64,000 nt of DNA from Lachnospiraceae bacterium (GCA_017940415.1 JAGAYR010000026.1:62001-126000); one strand, 5' to 3'; counted from the stretch's first letter, positions 9,883 through 18,792 are shown. The notes: a model not told the origin generated them from the sequence alone. Made by a program: numbers and translations.

Positions 9883-9950
9883 TGACAGCCGGGGACGCTA
9901 CTGTTTTGCCATCAGAATCCGATGACAAAACAGTAGCGTCCCCATTGTCA
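9883..9950. repeat. GGGGACGCTA-type inverted repeat between convergent stops
   Basis: An imperfect inverted repeat with arms of about 26 bases around a 17-base loop. The left arm carries TGACAGCCGGGGACGCTACT and the right arm its near complement ending ATTGTCA. It fills exactly the gap between the stop codon of the cytidylyltransferase (9880-9882) and the stop codon of the opposing formyltransferase (9951-9953). It may act as a bidirectional terminator, though it lacks a T-tract. Its right arm recurs at 11930-11957. Confidence 0.85.
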
Positions 9951-10520
9951 TTATATGAATTTCTTGAATTCGGTTATAGTCATGTTATAATCGATTTCTC
10001 TTCCGTTAAGGAGAGCTTTCAGGTCGGAGGTTCTGTGATAGGAACCTTCGCCTTTTTGCTCTGTGGGGACAATATTTCCGCTGAGAATATCATCCAGATT
10101 AGAGCAGAGAAGATCGACTATTGTTTCCTGAAGCTTGTCGTAGGAAGATGCAAGCGTTTCCGTGTCCTCGTCAAAGGTTACCTCTTCCTGAAGAAGAAGT
10201 CTTCCCGTATCAAGTCCTTTTTCCAGAACATGAATGGTTACGCCTTTGGGAGTATCATCGATAAAGCTCCAGATATTGGGAGATGCCCCTTTATTCCATG
10301 GTAAAAGAGAACAGTGCATGTTGATGATCCTGTCACCAAGCAGGTCTATGACGTCTTCTTTTACGATGTGGGAATAGTTGTAGCTGATCACGATTTCCGG
10401 ATCAATCTCTTTGATATATTCCGGAGTGATCTTATCGTGAAAGAGGATAACCTCATGGTTTTCTTTTAGTTTATCCTCCAGCAGTTTCACATTTTCATTG
10501 TTGCTAAGCAGTAATATCAT
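9951..10520 (-). CDS. formyltransferase-family protein, short
   Basis: A 189-residue protein of the 10-formyltetrahydrofolate-dependent formyltransferase fold. The catalytic set is visible as Asn67 and His69 in INMHCSLLPWNKG and Asp104 in GLDTG. It lacks the C-terminal domain of methionyl-tRNA formyltransferase, so it resembles the single-domain enzymes that formylate sugar amines or glycinamide ribotide. Its place beside PseI- and PseF-like genes suggests that it formylates an amino group of a nonulosonic acid or its precursor; this is inference. It is transcribed with the small repeat protein and the synthase upstream. Confidence 0.75.
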   Translation of the reverse strand: MILLLSNNENVKLLEDKLKENHEVILFHDKITPEYIKEIDPEIVISYNYSHIVKEDVIDLLGDRIINMHCSLLPWNKGASPNIWSFIDDTPKGVTIHVLEKGLDTGRLLLQEEVTFDEDTETLASSYDKLQETIVDLLCSNLDDILSGNIVPTEQKGEGSYHRTSDLKALLNGREIDYNMTITEFKKFI

Positions 10521-10534
10521 AATTATCTGTCGGA

Positions 10535-10762
10535 TCAGATTCCGAGCTTTCCTGCAACTTTCTTAAGATCATCGAGATTGTTAATGCCTGATTTTGCGGC
10601 AAGTTTCTTAAGATCATCTATATTGTTGATGCCGGCTGCCTTTGCAGCTTTTGCAAGATCGTCGATACTTGTGATACCGGTCTTCTTGGATACCGCATCA
10701 AGATCGTTAAGATCTACTTTTCCGTCGCCGTTAACATCGAGAATACTTTTTTTGTCAGCCAT
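10535..10762 (-). CDS. small EF-loop protein with 15-residue helical repeats
   Basis: A 75-residue protein starting MADKKS; the start is fixed by AGGAGG at 10771-10776, eight bases before the ATG, rather than by a longer upstream frame. Residues 8-19 form a calcium-binding loop of the dockerin/EF-hand kind (DVNGDGKVDLND). Then come three tandem repeats of 15 residues with the pattern GI(N/T)(N/S)(I/L)DDL.K.A.K, and a final GI. There is no signal peptide. I do not recognise the family and assign no function. It lies between the formyltransferase and PseI-like genes, 15 and 36 bases away. Confidence 0.75.
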   Translation of the reverse strand: MADKKSILDVNGDGKVDLNDLDAVSKKTGITSIDDLAKAAKAAGINNIDDLKKLAAKSGINNLDDLKKVAGKLGI

Positions 10763-10797
10763 GATAATACCTCCTGAAATTTGAAACAATTATATAT

Positions 10798-11832
10798 TTA
10801 AGTGGTAAGGTCATCTTTGGTGATGGGCTCGCCTCTTGAAATATCACGTTTTGCTTCGGTTCCTACCAGCTGCTTTTTGTACTTGGGCAGTATGCCGTAT
10901 CCGGGTCTGATGATTCCTATGTTTTCTTCGGTAAATCTTTCGCCTGTTTTGATATCTTCAACTGCAAAAAGACTTCTTCTGAAGATCATGGAATTCTTTT
11001 CACCCTGAGTGAGTTCGTAGGAAGGGCCTTTTCTGATCAGTGTTGCGTTTCTTATATCCTTAACCATCTGAGCAAATTCTTCTATGGTCATGCTGAATTT
11101 GGAATCCGCACTTTCTACTCCGTCCAGCTTAATATGCTTTTCTATGACACATGCACCGAGAGCGGTTCCTACAACGGCTCCAAGGCTTCCTGCGGAGTGA
11201 TCGGAGAGACCGATGGGAACTCCGAGTTTTTCTTTCATGTCGGGAATATTTCCAAGGTGCATATCTTCCCAGGGGGCGGGATATTCGCTGCAGCATTTAA
11301 GCATTACAATCTTATCGTTGCCTGCGCGTTTACATGCATCTATGGCATCCTGCATTTCTTCAAGAGAGGACATGCCGGTAGAGATGACCATTGGTTTTCC
11401 CTTGGATGCGGCATATTCGATTAGTGGAAGATCCACCATCTCAAAGCTTGCGATCTTATAGAATTCGATTCCCAGATCTTCTAAGAAATCTACTGCATCT
11501 TTATCAAAGGGAGTTGAAAGGAAGTCGATACCGACCTTGTCACACTCATCCTTTATAGCTTTATGCCATTCATAGGGAGTAAGTGCTTCATTGTATAGAT
11601 CATGAAGTTTAAATCCGTCCCACAGTCCGCCTTTTATCCTGAAATACTCATTATCACAGTCAATAGTGAGGCTGTCAGCGGTATAGGTCTGAATCTTCAG
11701 ACAGTCGGCACCGGCATTTTTGGCTTCTCTTACTATCTTAAGAGCGTTCTCCAGTGAACCACCGTGATTTGCCGACATTTCCGCTATGATATATACTTCA
11801 CCTTTTTCAAGGCTGTCATATAAATGAATCAT
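10798..11832 (-). CDS. pseudaminic acid synthase-like (PseI/NeuB family)
   Basis: A 344-residue protein with an N-terminal NeuB TIM barrel (IIAEMSANHGGSLENA, KIQTYTADS, FYKIASFE, STGMS, GLSDHS, EKHIKLD) and a C-terminal SAF antifreeze-like domain (about residues 285-342). It condenses phosphoenolpyruvate with an amino sugar to form a nonulosonic acid. The FRIKGGLWDGFKLHDLY segment is closer to PseI, which uses a 2,4-diacetamido-altrose, than to NeuB. A GGAG site lies upstream of the ATG. The product would be activated by the cytidylyltransferase encoded on the opposite strand at 9196-9882. Confidence 0.85.
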   Translation of the reverse strand: MIHLYDSLEKGEVYIIAEMSANHGGSLENALKIVREAKNAGADCLKIQTYTADSLTIDCDNEYFRIKGGLWDGFKLHDLYNEALTPYEWHKAIKDECDKVGIDFLSTPFDKDAVDFLEDLGIEFYKIASFEMVDLPLIEYAASKGKPMVISTGMSSLEEMQDAIDACKRAGNDKIVMLKCCSEYPAPWEDMHLGNIPDMKEKLGVPIGLSDHSAGSLGAVVGTALGACVIEKHIKLDGVESADSKFSMTIEEFAQMVKDIRNATLIRKGPSYELTQGEKNSMIFRRSLFAVEDIKTGERFTEENIGIIRPGYGILPKYKKQLVGTEAKRDISRGEPITKDDLTT

Positions 11833-11906
11833 TATTTTCTCCGTAAAAAATGATCTGAAACCTCATAAATTTTAGCATTTAAGGGACTTTTTATCAAATG
11901 GGTGAA

Positions 11907-11957
11907 AGCGTCCCAGCCTTTCATCTGAAGACAAAATAGTAGCGTCCCCACTGTCAC
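11907..11957. repeat. partial copy of the GGGGACGCTA repeat
   Basis: Positions 11930-11957 repeat the right arm of the element at 9883-9950, differing at about two of 27 positions across the shared GACAAAA.AGTAGCGTCCCCA.TGTCA stretch. The other arm is not a good complement; instead a short hairpin (GGTGAAAG...CTTTCATC) with a CGTCCCA remnant lies beside it. It sits just before the stop codon of the iron alcohol dehydrogenase gene (11961-11963). Confidence 0.7.
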
Positions 11958-11960
11958 TGA

Positions 11961-13139
11961 TTACATGCTCGCTCTGTAGATTGCCAGCATATCTTCTTCT
12001 TTAAGGAACTTTGCGGAGCCCTTTCCTCCGCCTACACCAAGGGCACATTTATGTGCCATGAGAACCAGATCTTCTTCGGTAGGAGTGATTCCCAATTCGC
12101 GTAAATTCGTGGGCATGTTAATACTTCTGTAGAAGTCTTCCATGGCTTCAATGCCTGCAAGAGCGATTTCTTCATCTGTGCCCTTGTTTTCGACTTCCAT
12201 TACGTTAAGTGCATATCTCTTGAATCTGTGGAGACAGTCTTTGTATACGTATCTTGCCCAGCTGCCCCAGATAGCTGCAAGTCCAGCACCGTGAGTCACA
12301 TCGAAAAGTCCGCCGATTTCGTGCTCCAGCTTATGGCTCATCCAGTCTCCACCATCGGTTCCGCATCCGGTGAGCCCGTTGTGTGAAAGGCTTCCTGCCC
12401 ACATGACTTCGGCTCTTGCATCGTAGTTTTTGGGATCGTCCCTGAGTATGATTGCATTCTTTTTAACAGTGCGAAGAAGAGCTTCTGCCATTGTGTCGGT
12501 GAGCTCCATGGTTTCAACCTTTGTAAAATATCTTTCCATGGTATGCATCATGATATCGGTGCATCCGCAGGCTGTCTGGTAATCGGGGAGAGTCATTGTG
12601 AGCTCGGGATTCATGATTGCAAATTTGGCACGGCCCAGATCCGAACTGTAGCCTTTCTTGATGAGTCCGTCTTCATTGGTAATAACGGAAGAATCGCTCA
12701 TCTCACTTCCCGTTGCGGCAAGGGTCAGGATAACTCCGAGAGGTATCGACTTTTCGGCTTTACGCTTTCCTGCATAGAAATCCCATACATCTCCGCTGTT
12801 TGCATAGCCGTAACCTATAGCCTTTGCAGAGTCTATGGCGCTTCCTCCGCCTACCGCAAGAAGGAAATCCACGTTTTCTTTTTTACACAGTTCGATTCCT
12901 TCATAAACAAGCTGAAGTCTCGGATTGGGAACCGCACCGCCAAGTTTTACGTATTTGATTCTTGCTTCATCCAAAAGCCCTGTAACCTTGTCCATAAGTC
13001 CCGAGCGGATAACAGAACCTCCGCCGTAATGAATGAGAACTTTACTTCCACCGAATTCTTTGATAAGTTCTGCGACTTTATCCTCGGTATTTCTGCCGAA
13101 AAGAACTTTGGTGGGAGCGAAATATTTGAAATCTAACAT
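11961..13139 (-). CDS. iron-containing alcohol dehydrogenase (butanol dehydrogenase-like)
   Basis: A 392-residue group III alcohol dehydrogenase, NAD(P)H- and Fe-dependent. The nucleotide-binding VGGGSAIDSAKAIG is near residues 96-109, and metal ligands lie in the GCTDIMMHTMERYF and HKLEHEIGGLFDVTHGAGLA segments. Its sequence is closest to the BdhA/YqhD-type butanol dehydrogenases that reduce aldehydes to alcohols in fermentation or detoxification. An AGGAG site is well placed before the ATG. It is monocistronic, transcribed away from the radical SAM gene. Confidence 0.88.
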   Translation of the reverse strand: MLDFKYFAPTKVLFGRNTEDKVAELIKEFGGSKVLIHYGGGSVIRSGLMDKVTGLLDEARIKYVKLGGAVPNPRLQLVYEGIELCKKENVDFLLAVGGGSAIDSAKAIGYGYANSGDVWDFYAGKRKAEKSIPLGVILTLAATGSEMSDSSVITNEDGLIKKGYSSDLGRAKFAIMNPELTMTLPDYQTACGCTDIMMHTMERYFTKVETMELTDTMAEALLRTVKKNAIILRDDPKNYDARAEVMWAGSLSHNGLTGCGTDGGDWMSHKLEHEIGGLFDVTHGAGLAAIWGSWARYVYKDCLHRFKRYALNVMEVENKGTDEEIALAGIEAMEDFYRSINMPTNLRELGITPTEEDLVLMAHKCALGVGGGKGSAKFLKEEDMLAIYRASM

Positions 13140-13248
13140 AATAAACTCCTTGATAGATATGGTATATTGAAGAACGTAATAACAGATTATTAGACTGACC
13201 CGTAATAATCAATAGAGTTTAGTCACTATTTAAGGATATTTAAGAACT

Positions 13249-14115
13249 TTGATAACTCTGAATGAATATCTGAAAAATAAATACGGATGCAAGGTCTATA
13301 AGCTCTCTCTTCAGGCAGCCGTTACCTGCCCCGTAAGAGACGGTAAGATCGACACAAGAGGCTGCATATTCTGCTCTGAAGGCGGCTCCGGAGATTTTGC
13401 CGCATGCCGAAACAAATCTATTCCCGAACAGATAGAAGAAGCTAAGGCACGCGTGTCTGCCAAAACAGGACCGGATGCCAAATACATCGCATATTTCCAG
13501 AGTTTTACCAATACCTATGGTGACATAGATTATCTCGAGAAAGTCTACAGACAAGCCATGGAGCCTGATGATATTGTTGCTGTCTCCATCGGAACCAGAC
13601 CTGATTCAATCTCAGATGAGATGTATGACCTACTTGCAGAACTCAATAAGATAAAACCTATCTGGATAGAACTGGGCCTTCAGACCATTCATCCGGCATC
13701 TGCAAAATATATCCGAAGAGGCTACGATCTTCCCGTATATGATGAATGTGTAAAGAGGCTCAGAAGCCTTGGAATTGAAGTTATAGTCCACGTCATCCTC
13801 GGTCTTCCCGGAGAAACCACTGAAGACATGAAAGCCACCGTAAACTACGTCTGCTCCTCCGGCGTACAGGGCATCAAACTCCAGCTCCTCCATGTCCTCA
13901 AAGGCACCGACCTCTACACCGACTACCTCGCAGGCAAAGTTCCCGTCATGACCATGCAAGAGTACATGACCCTTTTAAAACAACTTCTCCCGATGATTCC
14001 CGATAATGTTGTCGTTCACCGCCTCACCGGTGACGGTCCCAAGAAAATCCTTGTCGCTCCCTTGTGGACCGCCGACAAAAAGAAAGTCATTAACGAAATC
14101 AATAAACTGATCTGA
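13249..14115 (+). CDS. radical SAM protein, YhcC/TIGR01212 type
   Basis: A 288-residue radical SAM enzyme. The cluster cysteines are Cys27, Cys39 and Cys42 in CPVRDGKIDTRGCIFC, a CX11CX2C spacing typical of the YhcC-like group, followed by the GGSGDF segment. ELGLQT and HVILGLPGE are later SAM-barrel motifs. The group's reaction is not established. The start is a TTG with AAGGA about twelve bases upstream, so it may be weakly translated. It ends directly against the composite repeat at 14114-14423. Confidence 0.82.
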   Translation: MITLNEYLKNKYGCKVYKLSLQAAVTCPVRDGKIDTRGCIFCSEGGSGDFAACRNKSIPEQIEEAKARVSAKTGPDAKYIAYFQSFTNTYGDIDYLEKVYRQAMEPDDIVAVSIGTRPDSISDEMYDLLAELNKIKPIWIELGLQTIHPASAKYIRRGYDLPVYDECVKRLRSLGIEVIVHVILGLPGETTEDMKATVNYVCSSGVQGIKLQLLHVLKGTDLYTDYLAGKVPVMTMQEYMTLLKQLLPMIPDNVVVHRLTGDGPKKILVAPLWTADKKKVINEINKLI

Positions 14116-14423
14116 GTCAGCGGGTCTGTTCCTGCTGACTCACTTTATATATCAATAAAGGCATGAACACATATATTTTTTTCAGCTCATGATCACTTCG
14201 TTAAGCTGTTCTAAGGGATGTATGTACTACAATGGCTTCGCACCGCAGGCGTTCGACATCCATGTCTCATGCCTGCTAATTTCGCCATCCGGGCGAAATT
14301 GTGCTTACGGAAATACATCCCTAAGAACAGCTAAACTCGTTCAAAATCGCAGAAAAAAATATATGTGTTCATGCCTTTTTGACTTAACAAAAAAAGAGTC
14401 AACAGGGACAGCCCCGCTGACTC
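14114..14423. repeat. nested composite inverted repeat in a convergent gap
   Basis: This fills the only gap longer than 300 bases. Two 28-nt GAGTCAG...CTGACTC units in opposite orientation (14114-14141 and 14396-14423, 24 of 28 matching when reversed) bracket a 222-bp element (14157-14378, listed separately). The left unit overlaps the radical SAM stop codon, and the right one ends ten bases before the stop of the activase gene. Each 28-nt unit is itself a hairpin and may terminate transcription from its side. Confidence 0.85.
14157..14378. mobile_element. 222-bp MITE-like element with perfect 27-bp terminal inverted repeats
   Basis: Arms 14157-14183 and 14352-14378 are exact complements (begin AAAGGCATGAACACATATAT). 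A second stem pairs 14204-14223 with 14313-14332 (19 of 20). The interior holds a GCAGGC/GCCTGC hairpin (14245-14276) enclosing GACATCCATGTC, and a hairpin AATTTCGCC/GGCGAAATT (14278-14300). No ORF of note is present. It could be a non-autonomous transposable element, a structured RNA or an elaborate terminator; terminal repeats of this perfection favour the first. Confidence 0.6.
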
Positions 14424-14432
14424 TTAGTAGTT

Positions 14433-17400
14433 TTATTGATTCTCTTTGATCTTTCTTTTTGCTGCTTCCAGCATCAGCTTGATACGGTTCAGCTGGTTAA
14501 CCTCAGATGCACCGGGATCATAGTCTATGGCTACAATGTTTGATCCGGGATGTGCATGACGTATCGCCTTGATTACTCCCTTGCCTACAACATGATTCGG
14601 CAGACATGCAAAAGGCTGACAACATACAATGTTAGGAACCCCATCGTGGATCAGCTCGATCATCTCGCCTGTAAGGAACCAGCCCTCACCGGTCTGATTT
14701 CCGATTGATACGATAGGCTTAGCAAGCTCTGCAATCTCTTTGATTGGAGTGTGAGGAATGAAGTGCTTGGACTTCTTGAACTCCTTTGTGCATACTCCGC
14801 GCAGATGCTTTTCGATAGCCCATATTCCAAGATTACAATATGTCTTGGCTTTCTTGCTCATTCCCAGCTCATCCGCTTTATAAACCTGATTGTAGAAGCA
14901 GTAGAGCATGAAGTCCATAAGATCGGGAGATACAGCCTCGGCTCCTTCATTTTCAAGAAGCTCTACTAGATGGTTGTTTCCGGAAGGTGAATACTTAACG
15001 AGTATCTCACCTACGATACCTACTTTAGGTTTAACCAGATTTTCGTCTATGGGTATTGCATCGAAATCTCTGATCATTTCCTTACACATGGAGTGGAACT
15101 TGAAGAAGTTCGGTTTCTTTTTCGTGGAAAGGAATTCCTGACATACCTTAACCCACTTTGCGTGAACTGCATTTACGGAACCCTTTTCAAGTTCGTAAGG
15201 ACGCATGCGGTATACGCATCTCATGAAGATATCGCCGAAGGTAGCACCGAGAGCGAGTCTGTAGATCATATCCAGATTGATCTTGAATCCGGGATTGACC
15301 TCGATTCCGCCAAGGTTAAGTGATATGACGGGAATCTGCTCGAGGCCTGCTTTCTTGAGAGCTCTTCTGATAAATCCGATATAGTTGGTTGCTCTGCATC
15401 CGCCGCCTGTCTGGGTGATGATGAGAGCGGTCTTGTTGATATCATATTTGCCGGATTCAATGGCCTGCATGAGCTGTCCTACTACAAGGAGTGAAGGATA
15501 GCATGCATCGTTATTAACATATTTAAGTCCCGTATCTATAGCATTCTTGTCACTGTCGTCAAGAACCACCAGATTATAACCTGCGGATCTGAATGCAGGC
15601 TCAAGTACATCGAAATGGATGGGAGACATCTGAGGACAGATGATGGTATAGTTCTGTCTCATCTCCTCGGTGAAGATAACCCTTTCGATATTGGTGGGTC
15701 TTGTGACGTGAGTCTTGCCCTGTTTTTCTCTGACCTTGATTGCTGACAGAAGTGATCTGATACGGATTCTTGCCGCACCAAGGTTATTAACTTCATCGAT
15801 CTTAAGACATGTATAGATCTTATCCGATCCTGAAAGGATGTCATTGACCTGGTCGGTGGTAACCGCATCAAGTCCGCATCCGAAGGAGAAGAGCTGTACA
15901 AGATCCAGATTATCTACGGTTCTTACGTAAGATGCCGCAGCGTAAAGTCTTGAGTGGTACATCCACTGGTCCATTACGATAAGAGGTCTGTCTACGCGTC
16001 CCAAATGTGAGATGGAATCCTCCGTAAGAACAGCGATGTCATATGAAGTGATGAGATCGGGAATACCGTGGTTGATCTCGGGATCGCAGTGATAAGGACG
16101 GCCCGCAAGAACGATTCCGTGCTTGCCTGTCTCTTTCAGATACTGAAGTGCCTTGTCACCTTCATCCGATACGTCTTTTCTTGCCTTGGCAAGTTCATCC
16201 CATGCTTCCGAAACAGCAGCTTCGATCTCTGAAGGAGGGATGGCATCGAATTCTTTTTTCAGGGCGTAGTTAATGGTCTCCTTGGATGAGAAGTTCATGA
16301 AAGGATTCTTGAATACGACCTGTCCGGTGGTGATGGACTCTACGTTGTTTTTGATGTTCTCGGAATAGGATGTGACTATGGGGCAGTTGTAGTGGTTTCC
16401 TGCTTCCTTAAACTCGTTCCTTTCGTAAAAGAGAGCGGGATAGAAGATAAAGTCTACATTCTGCTTAATGAGCCACTCGATATGTCCGTGTGAGATCTTA
16501 GCGGGATAACATTCGGACTCGGAAGGAATTGATTCTATTCCGAGTTCATAGATTGCCCTGGTTGAAGCGGGAGAAAGTACTACCCTGAATCCCAGCTTCG
16601 TAAAGAAAGTAAACCAGAAAGGATAATCTTCGTACATGTTGAGAACTCTGGGAATACCTACGGTACCTCTGGGAGCATCGTTAAGTTCCAAAGGCTGATA
16701 GGAGAAGAGTCTCTTGATCTTGAAATCAAAAAGATTGGGAACGCCGGTCTTATTCTTGACTCCGCCGATACCGCGCTCGCATCTGTTTCCGGAAATGAAC
16801 TGTCTTCCACCGGTGAAGCGGTTGATGGTAAGGCGGCATGCATTGGTACATCCCTTACACTTGGTCATGGAAGTCTGATACTCGAGATTAATGATCTCAT
16901 CAAGGCTGAGCATTGTAGACTTATAACCTTCTTCGAAACGATCTCTTGCGATGAGAGCGGCACCGAATGCGCCCATGATACCTGCGATGTCGGGACGAAC
17001 AGCTTTGCAGTTTGAAATACTTTCAAAAGCTCTCAGAACGGCATCGTTATAGAAAGTTCCGCCCTGTACAACTATATTCTGACCAAGTTCCGAAGCATCG
17101 GATACTTTGATTACCTTAAATAGTGCGTTCTTGATTACGGAATAAGCAAGACCTGCGGAGATGTCGGCAACGGTTGCGCCTTCCTTCTGTGCCTGCTTAA
17201 CTTTTGAGTTCATGAATACGGTACATCTGGTACCGAGGTCGATGGGGTGGGGAGCAAAGAGTGCTTCTTTTGCAAAATCGATAACGGAATAATCAAGGGA
17301 CTTGGCGAAAGTCTCGATGAAAGATCCGCATCCCGATGAACATGCCTCGTTCAGGAGTACGGAATCAACCGTATTATTTTTGATCTTGATGCACTTCATG

Positions 17401-18677
17401 TCCTGACCGCCGATATCAAGGATGCAATCGACGCTGGGATCGAAGAATGCGGCAGCGGTGTAGTGAGCAACAGTCTCTACTTCGCCGTCGTCGAGCAGGA
17501 ATGCGGATTTTAGTAGTGCTTCACCATAACCTGTGGAGCAAGCTCTTGCGATTCTTGCACCTTCGGGAAGGTTTTCTTTTATCTCGGTTACGGAACGGAT
17601 AGCGGTTTTAAGAGGGCTTCCGTCGTTGCCTGAATAGAAGGAATAAACCAGCTTACCTTCTGCATCTACAAGTGCGATCTTGGTAGTGGTTGAGCCTGCA
17701 TCGATACCCATGAAAAGATTGCCCTTGGCATCCTTGAGTTCGGATTTTCCTACACGGGCTTTATCGTGACGGGCTTTGAATTCTTTATAGTCATCCTCGG
17801 TCACAAACAGAGGATCCATTCTTGCAACTTCGAATTCCATCTTAATGGGAGCGGCAAGTTTATTAACCATCTCCTCGAGGGAATATGAAACATCACCTTC
17901 GGTGCAAAGGGCGGAGCCGATGGCAGCGAAGAGATGTGAATTGTCGGTTTTCATTATGTGCTCATCATCAAGTTTGAGAGTCCTGATGAAAGCTTTCTTG
18001 AGTTCGGGAAGGAAGTGAAGAGGACCGCCTAAGAATGCCACATGTCCTCTGATGGGTTTTCCGCAGGCAAGACCTGAGATAGTCTGGTTTACAACTGCCT
18101 GGAAAATGGAAGCTGATAAGTCTTCCTTGGTTGCTCCTTCATTAATAAGAGGCTGAATATCGGTCTTGGCAAATACTCCGCAACGGGCTGCGATGGTGTA
18201 GAGAGACTGATAGCTCTCCGCATATTTGTTGAGACCTGAAGCGTCCGTCTGGAGAAGGGAAGCCATCTGGTCGATGAATGAACCGGTTCCGCCTGCGCAG
18301 ATACCGTTCATACGCTGCTCGGCATTACCGTTTTCAAAATAGATTATCTTGGCATCCTCACCGCCAAGCTCAATGGCAACGTCGGTTCCCGGACAAAGGG
18401 TCCTTAAGGATGTGGATACTGCTATAACTTCCTGAGTAAAAGGAATACCGAGATGCTTGGCAAGAGTAAGTCCGCCCGATCCCGTGATCATGGGATGGAT
18501 CTCTTTGTTACCCAGCTTTTTATATGCATCACTCAAAAGATCCGAGAGAGTCTCCCTGATCTTGGCAAAATGTCTTTTATAATCGGAAAAAAGTAATTTT
18601 CCGTCTTCATCGATAAATGCAACCTTAACCGTGGTTGATCCGATATCAATTCCGAGTCTTACTACGTTTCCAGCCAT
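14433..18677 (-). CDS. 2-hydroxyacyl-CoA dehydratase activase-like protein (double BadF/HgdC plus DUF2229)
   Basis: A 1414-residue protein. Two ASKHA ATPase domains of the BadF/HgdC type are present: GIDIGSTTVKVAF from residue 9, with Cys127 in GICAGGTGSF and Cys166, and MGIDAGSTTTKIAL from about residue 323, with an EACSSGCGSF motif. The remaining 800 residues match the long activase-associated region (DUF2229-like), with cysteines in KCKGCTNACRLT and CERG and a late CCQPFACLPNH. Classical activators are about 260 residues, carry a [4Fe-4S] cluster between subunits and inject an electron into the dehydratase. No dehydratase subunits lie nearby, so the partner is unknown. Confidence 0.85.
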   Translation of the reverse strand: MAGNVVRLGIDIGSTTVKVAFIDEDGKLLFSDYKRHFAKIRETLSDLLSDAYKKLGNKEIHPMITGSGGLTLAKHLGIPFTQEVIAVSTSLRTLCPGTDVAIELGGEDAKIIYFENGNAEQRMNGICAGGTGSFIDQMASLLQTDASGLNKYAESYQSLYTIAARCGVFAKTDIQPLINEGATKEDLSASIFQAVVNQTISGLACGKPIRGHVAFLGGPLHFLPELKKAFIRTLKLDDEHIMKTDNSHLFAAIGSALCTEGDVSYSLEEMVNKLAAPIKMEFEVARMDPLFVTEDDYKEFKARHDKARVGKSELKDAKGNLFMGIDAGSTTTKIALVDAEGKLVYSFYSGNDGSPLKTAIRSVTEIKENLPEGARIARACSTGYGEALLKSAFLLDDGEVETVAHYTAAAFFDPSVDCILDIGGQDMKCIKIKNNTVDSVLLNEACSSGCGSFIETFAKSLDYSVIDFAKEALFAPHPIDLGTRCTVFMNSKVKQAQKEGATVADISAGLAYSVIKNALFKVIKVSDASELGQNIVVQGGTFYNDAVLRAFESISNCKAVRPDIAGIMGAFGAALIARDRFEEGYKSTMLSLDEIINLEYQTSMTKCKGCTNACRLTINRFTGGRQFISGNRCERGIGGVKNKTGVPNLFDFKIKRLFSYQPLELNDAPRGTVGIPRVLNMYEDYPFWFTFFTKLGFRVVLSPASTRAIYELGIESIPSESECYPAKISHGHIEWLIKQNVDFIFYPALFYERNEFKEAGNHYNCPIVTSYSENIKNNVESITTGQVVFKNPFMNFSSKETINYALKKEFDAIPPSEIEAAVSEAWDELAKARKDVSDEGDKALQYLKETGKHGIVLAGRPYHCDPEINHGIPDLITSYDIAVLTEDSISHLGRVDRPLIVMDQWMYHSRLYAAASYVRTVDNLDLVQLFSFGCGLDAVTTDQVNDILSGSDKIYTCLKIDEVNNLGAARIRIRSLLSAIKVREKQGKTHVTRPTNIERVIFTEEMRQNYTIICPQMSPIHFDVLEPAFRSAGYNLVVLDDSDKNAIDTGLKYVNNDACYPSLLVVGQLMQAIESGKYDINKTALIITQTGGGCRATNYIGFIRRALKKAGLEQIPVISLNLGGIEVNPGFKINLDMIYRLALGATFGDIFMRCVYRMRPYELEKGSVNAVHAKWVKVCQEFLSTKKKPNFFKFHSMCKEMIRDFDAIPIDENLVKPKVGIVGEILVKYSPSGNNHLVELLENEGAEAVSPDLMDFMLYCFYNQVYKADELGMSKKAKTYCNLGIWAIEKHLRGVCTKEFKKSKHFIPHTPIKEIAELAKPIVSIGNQTGEGWFLTGEMIELIHDGVPNIVCCQPFACLPNHVVGKGVIKAIRHAHPGSNIVAIDYDPGASEVNQLNRIKLMLEAAKRKIKENQ

Positions 18678-18711
18678 TTCAAACCTCTAGTGCGACTATT
18701 TTCATACTACG

Positions 18712-18727
18712 TGGTTTTTAAAACCAC
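18712..18727. promoter_or_regulatory. 16-bp palindrome in the activase leader
   Basis: GTGGTTTTTAAACCAC, with 7-base arms, lies between the inferred activase promoter and its start codon. It could be a repressor operator or a leader hairpin. Nothing in the window identifies a binding protein. Confidence 0.3.
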
Positions 18728-18735
18728 ATCAAAAC

Positions 18736-18765
18736 ATTATAGAGGGATAACGGGGTAAAAAGCAA
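18736..18765 (-). promoter_or_regulatory. sigma-A-type promoter of the activase gene
   Basis: Read on the minus strand, TTGCTT (18765-18760), an 18-base spacer and a perfect TATAAT (18741-18736) precede the activase ATG by about 60 bases. The -35 box is weak; the -10 box is consensus. Confidence 0.5.
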
Positions 18766-18792
18766 CATTATAAACTTCGTATTAAGGTTTTA

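Noticed and set aside
9882..10304. Plus-strand ORF of 140 residues overlapping the repeat and formyltransferase gene
   Set aside because: It is antisense to the well-supported formyltransferase gene and its start region is the repeat; no ribosome-binding site.
14189..14449. 86-residue plus-strand ORF inside the 222-bp element
   Set aside because: It runs across the inverted-repeat arms and interior hairpins and past the right GAGTCAG unit, with no ribosome-binding site and no domain, so it is likely chance.
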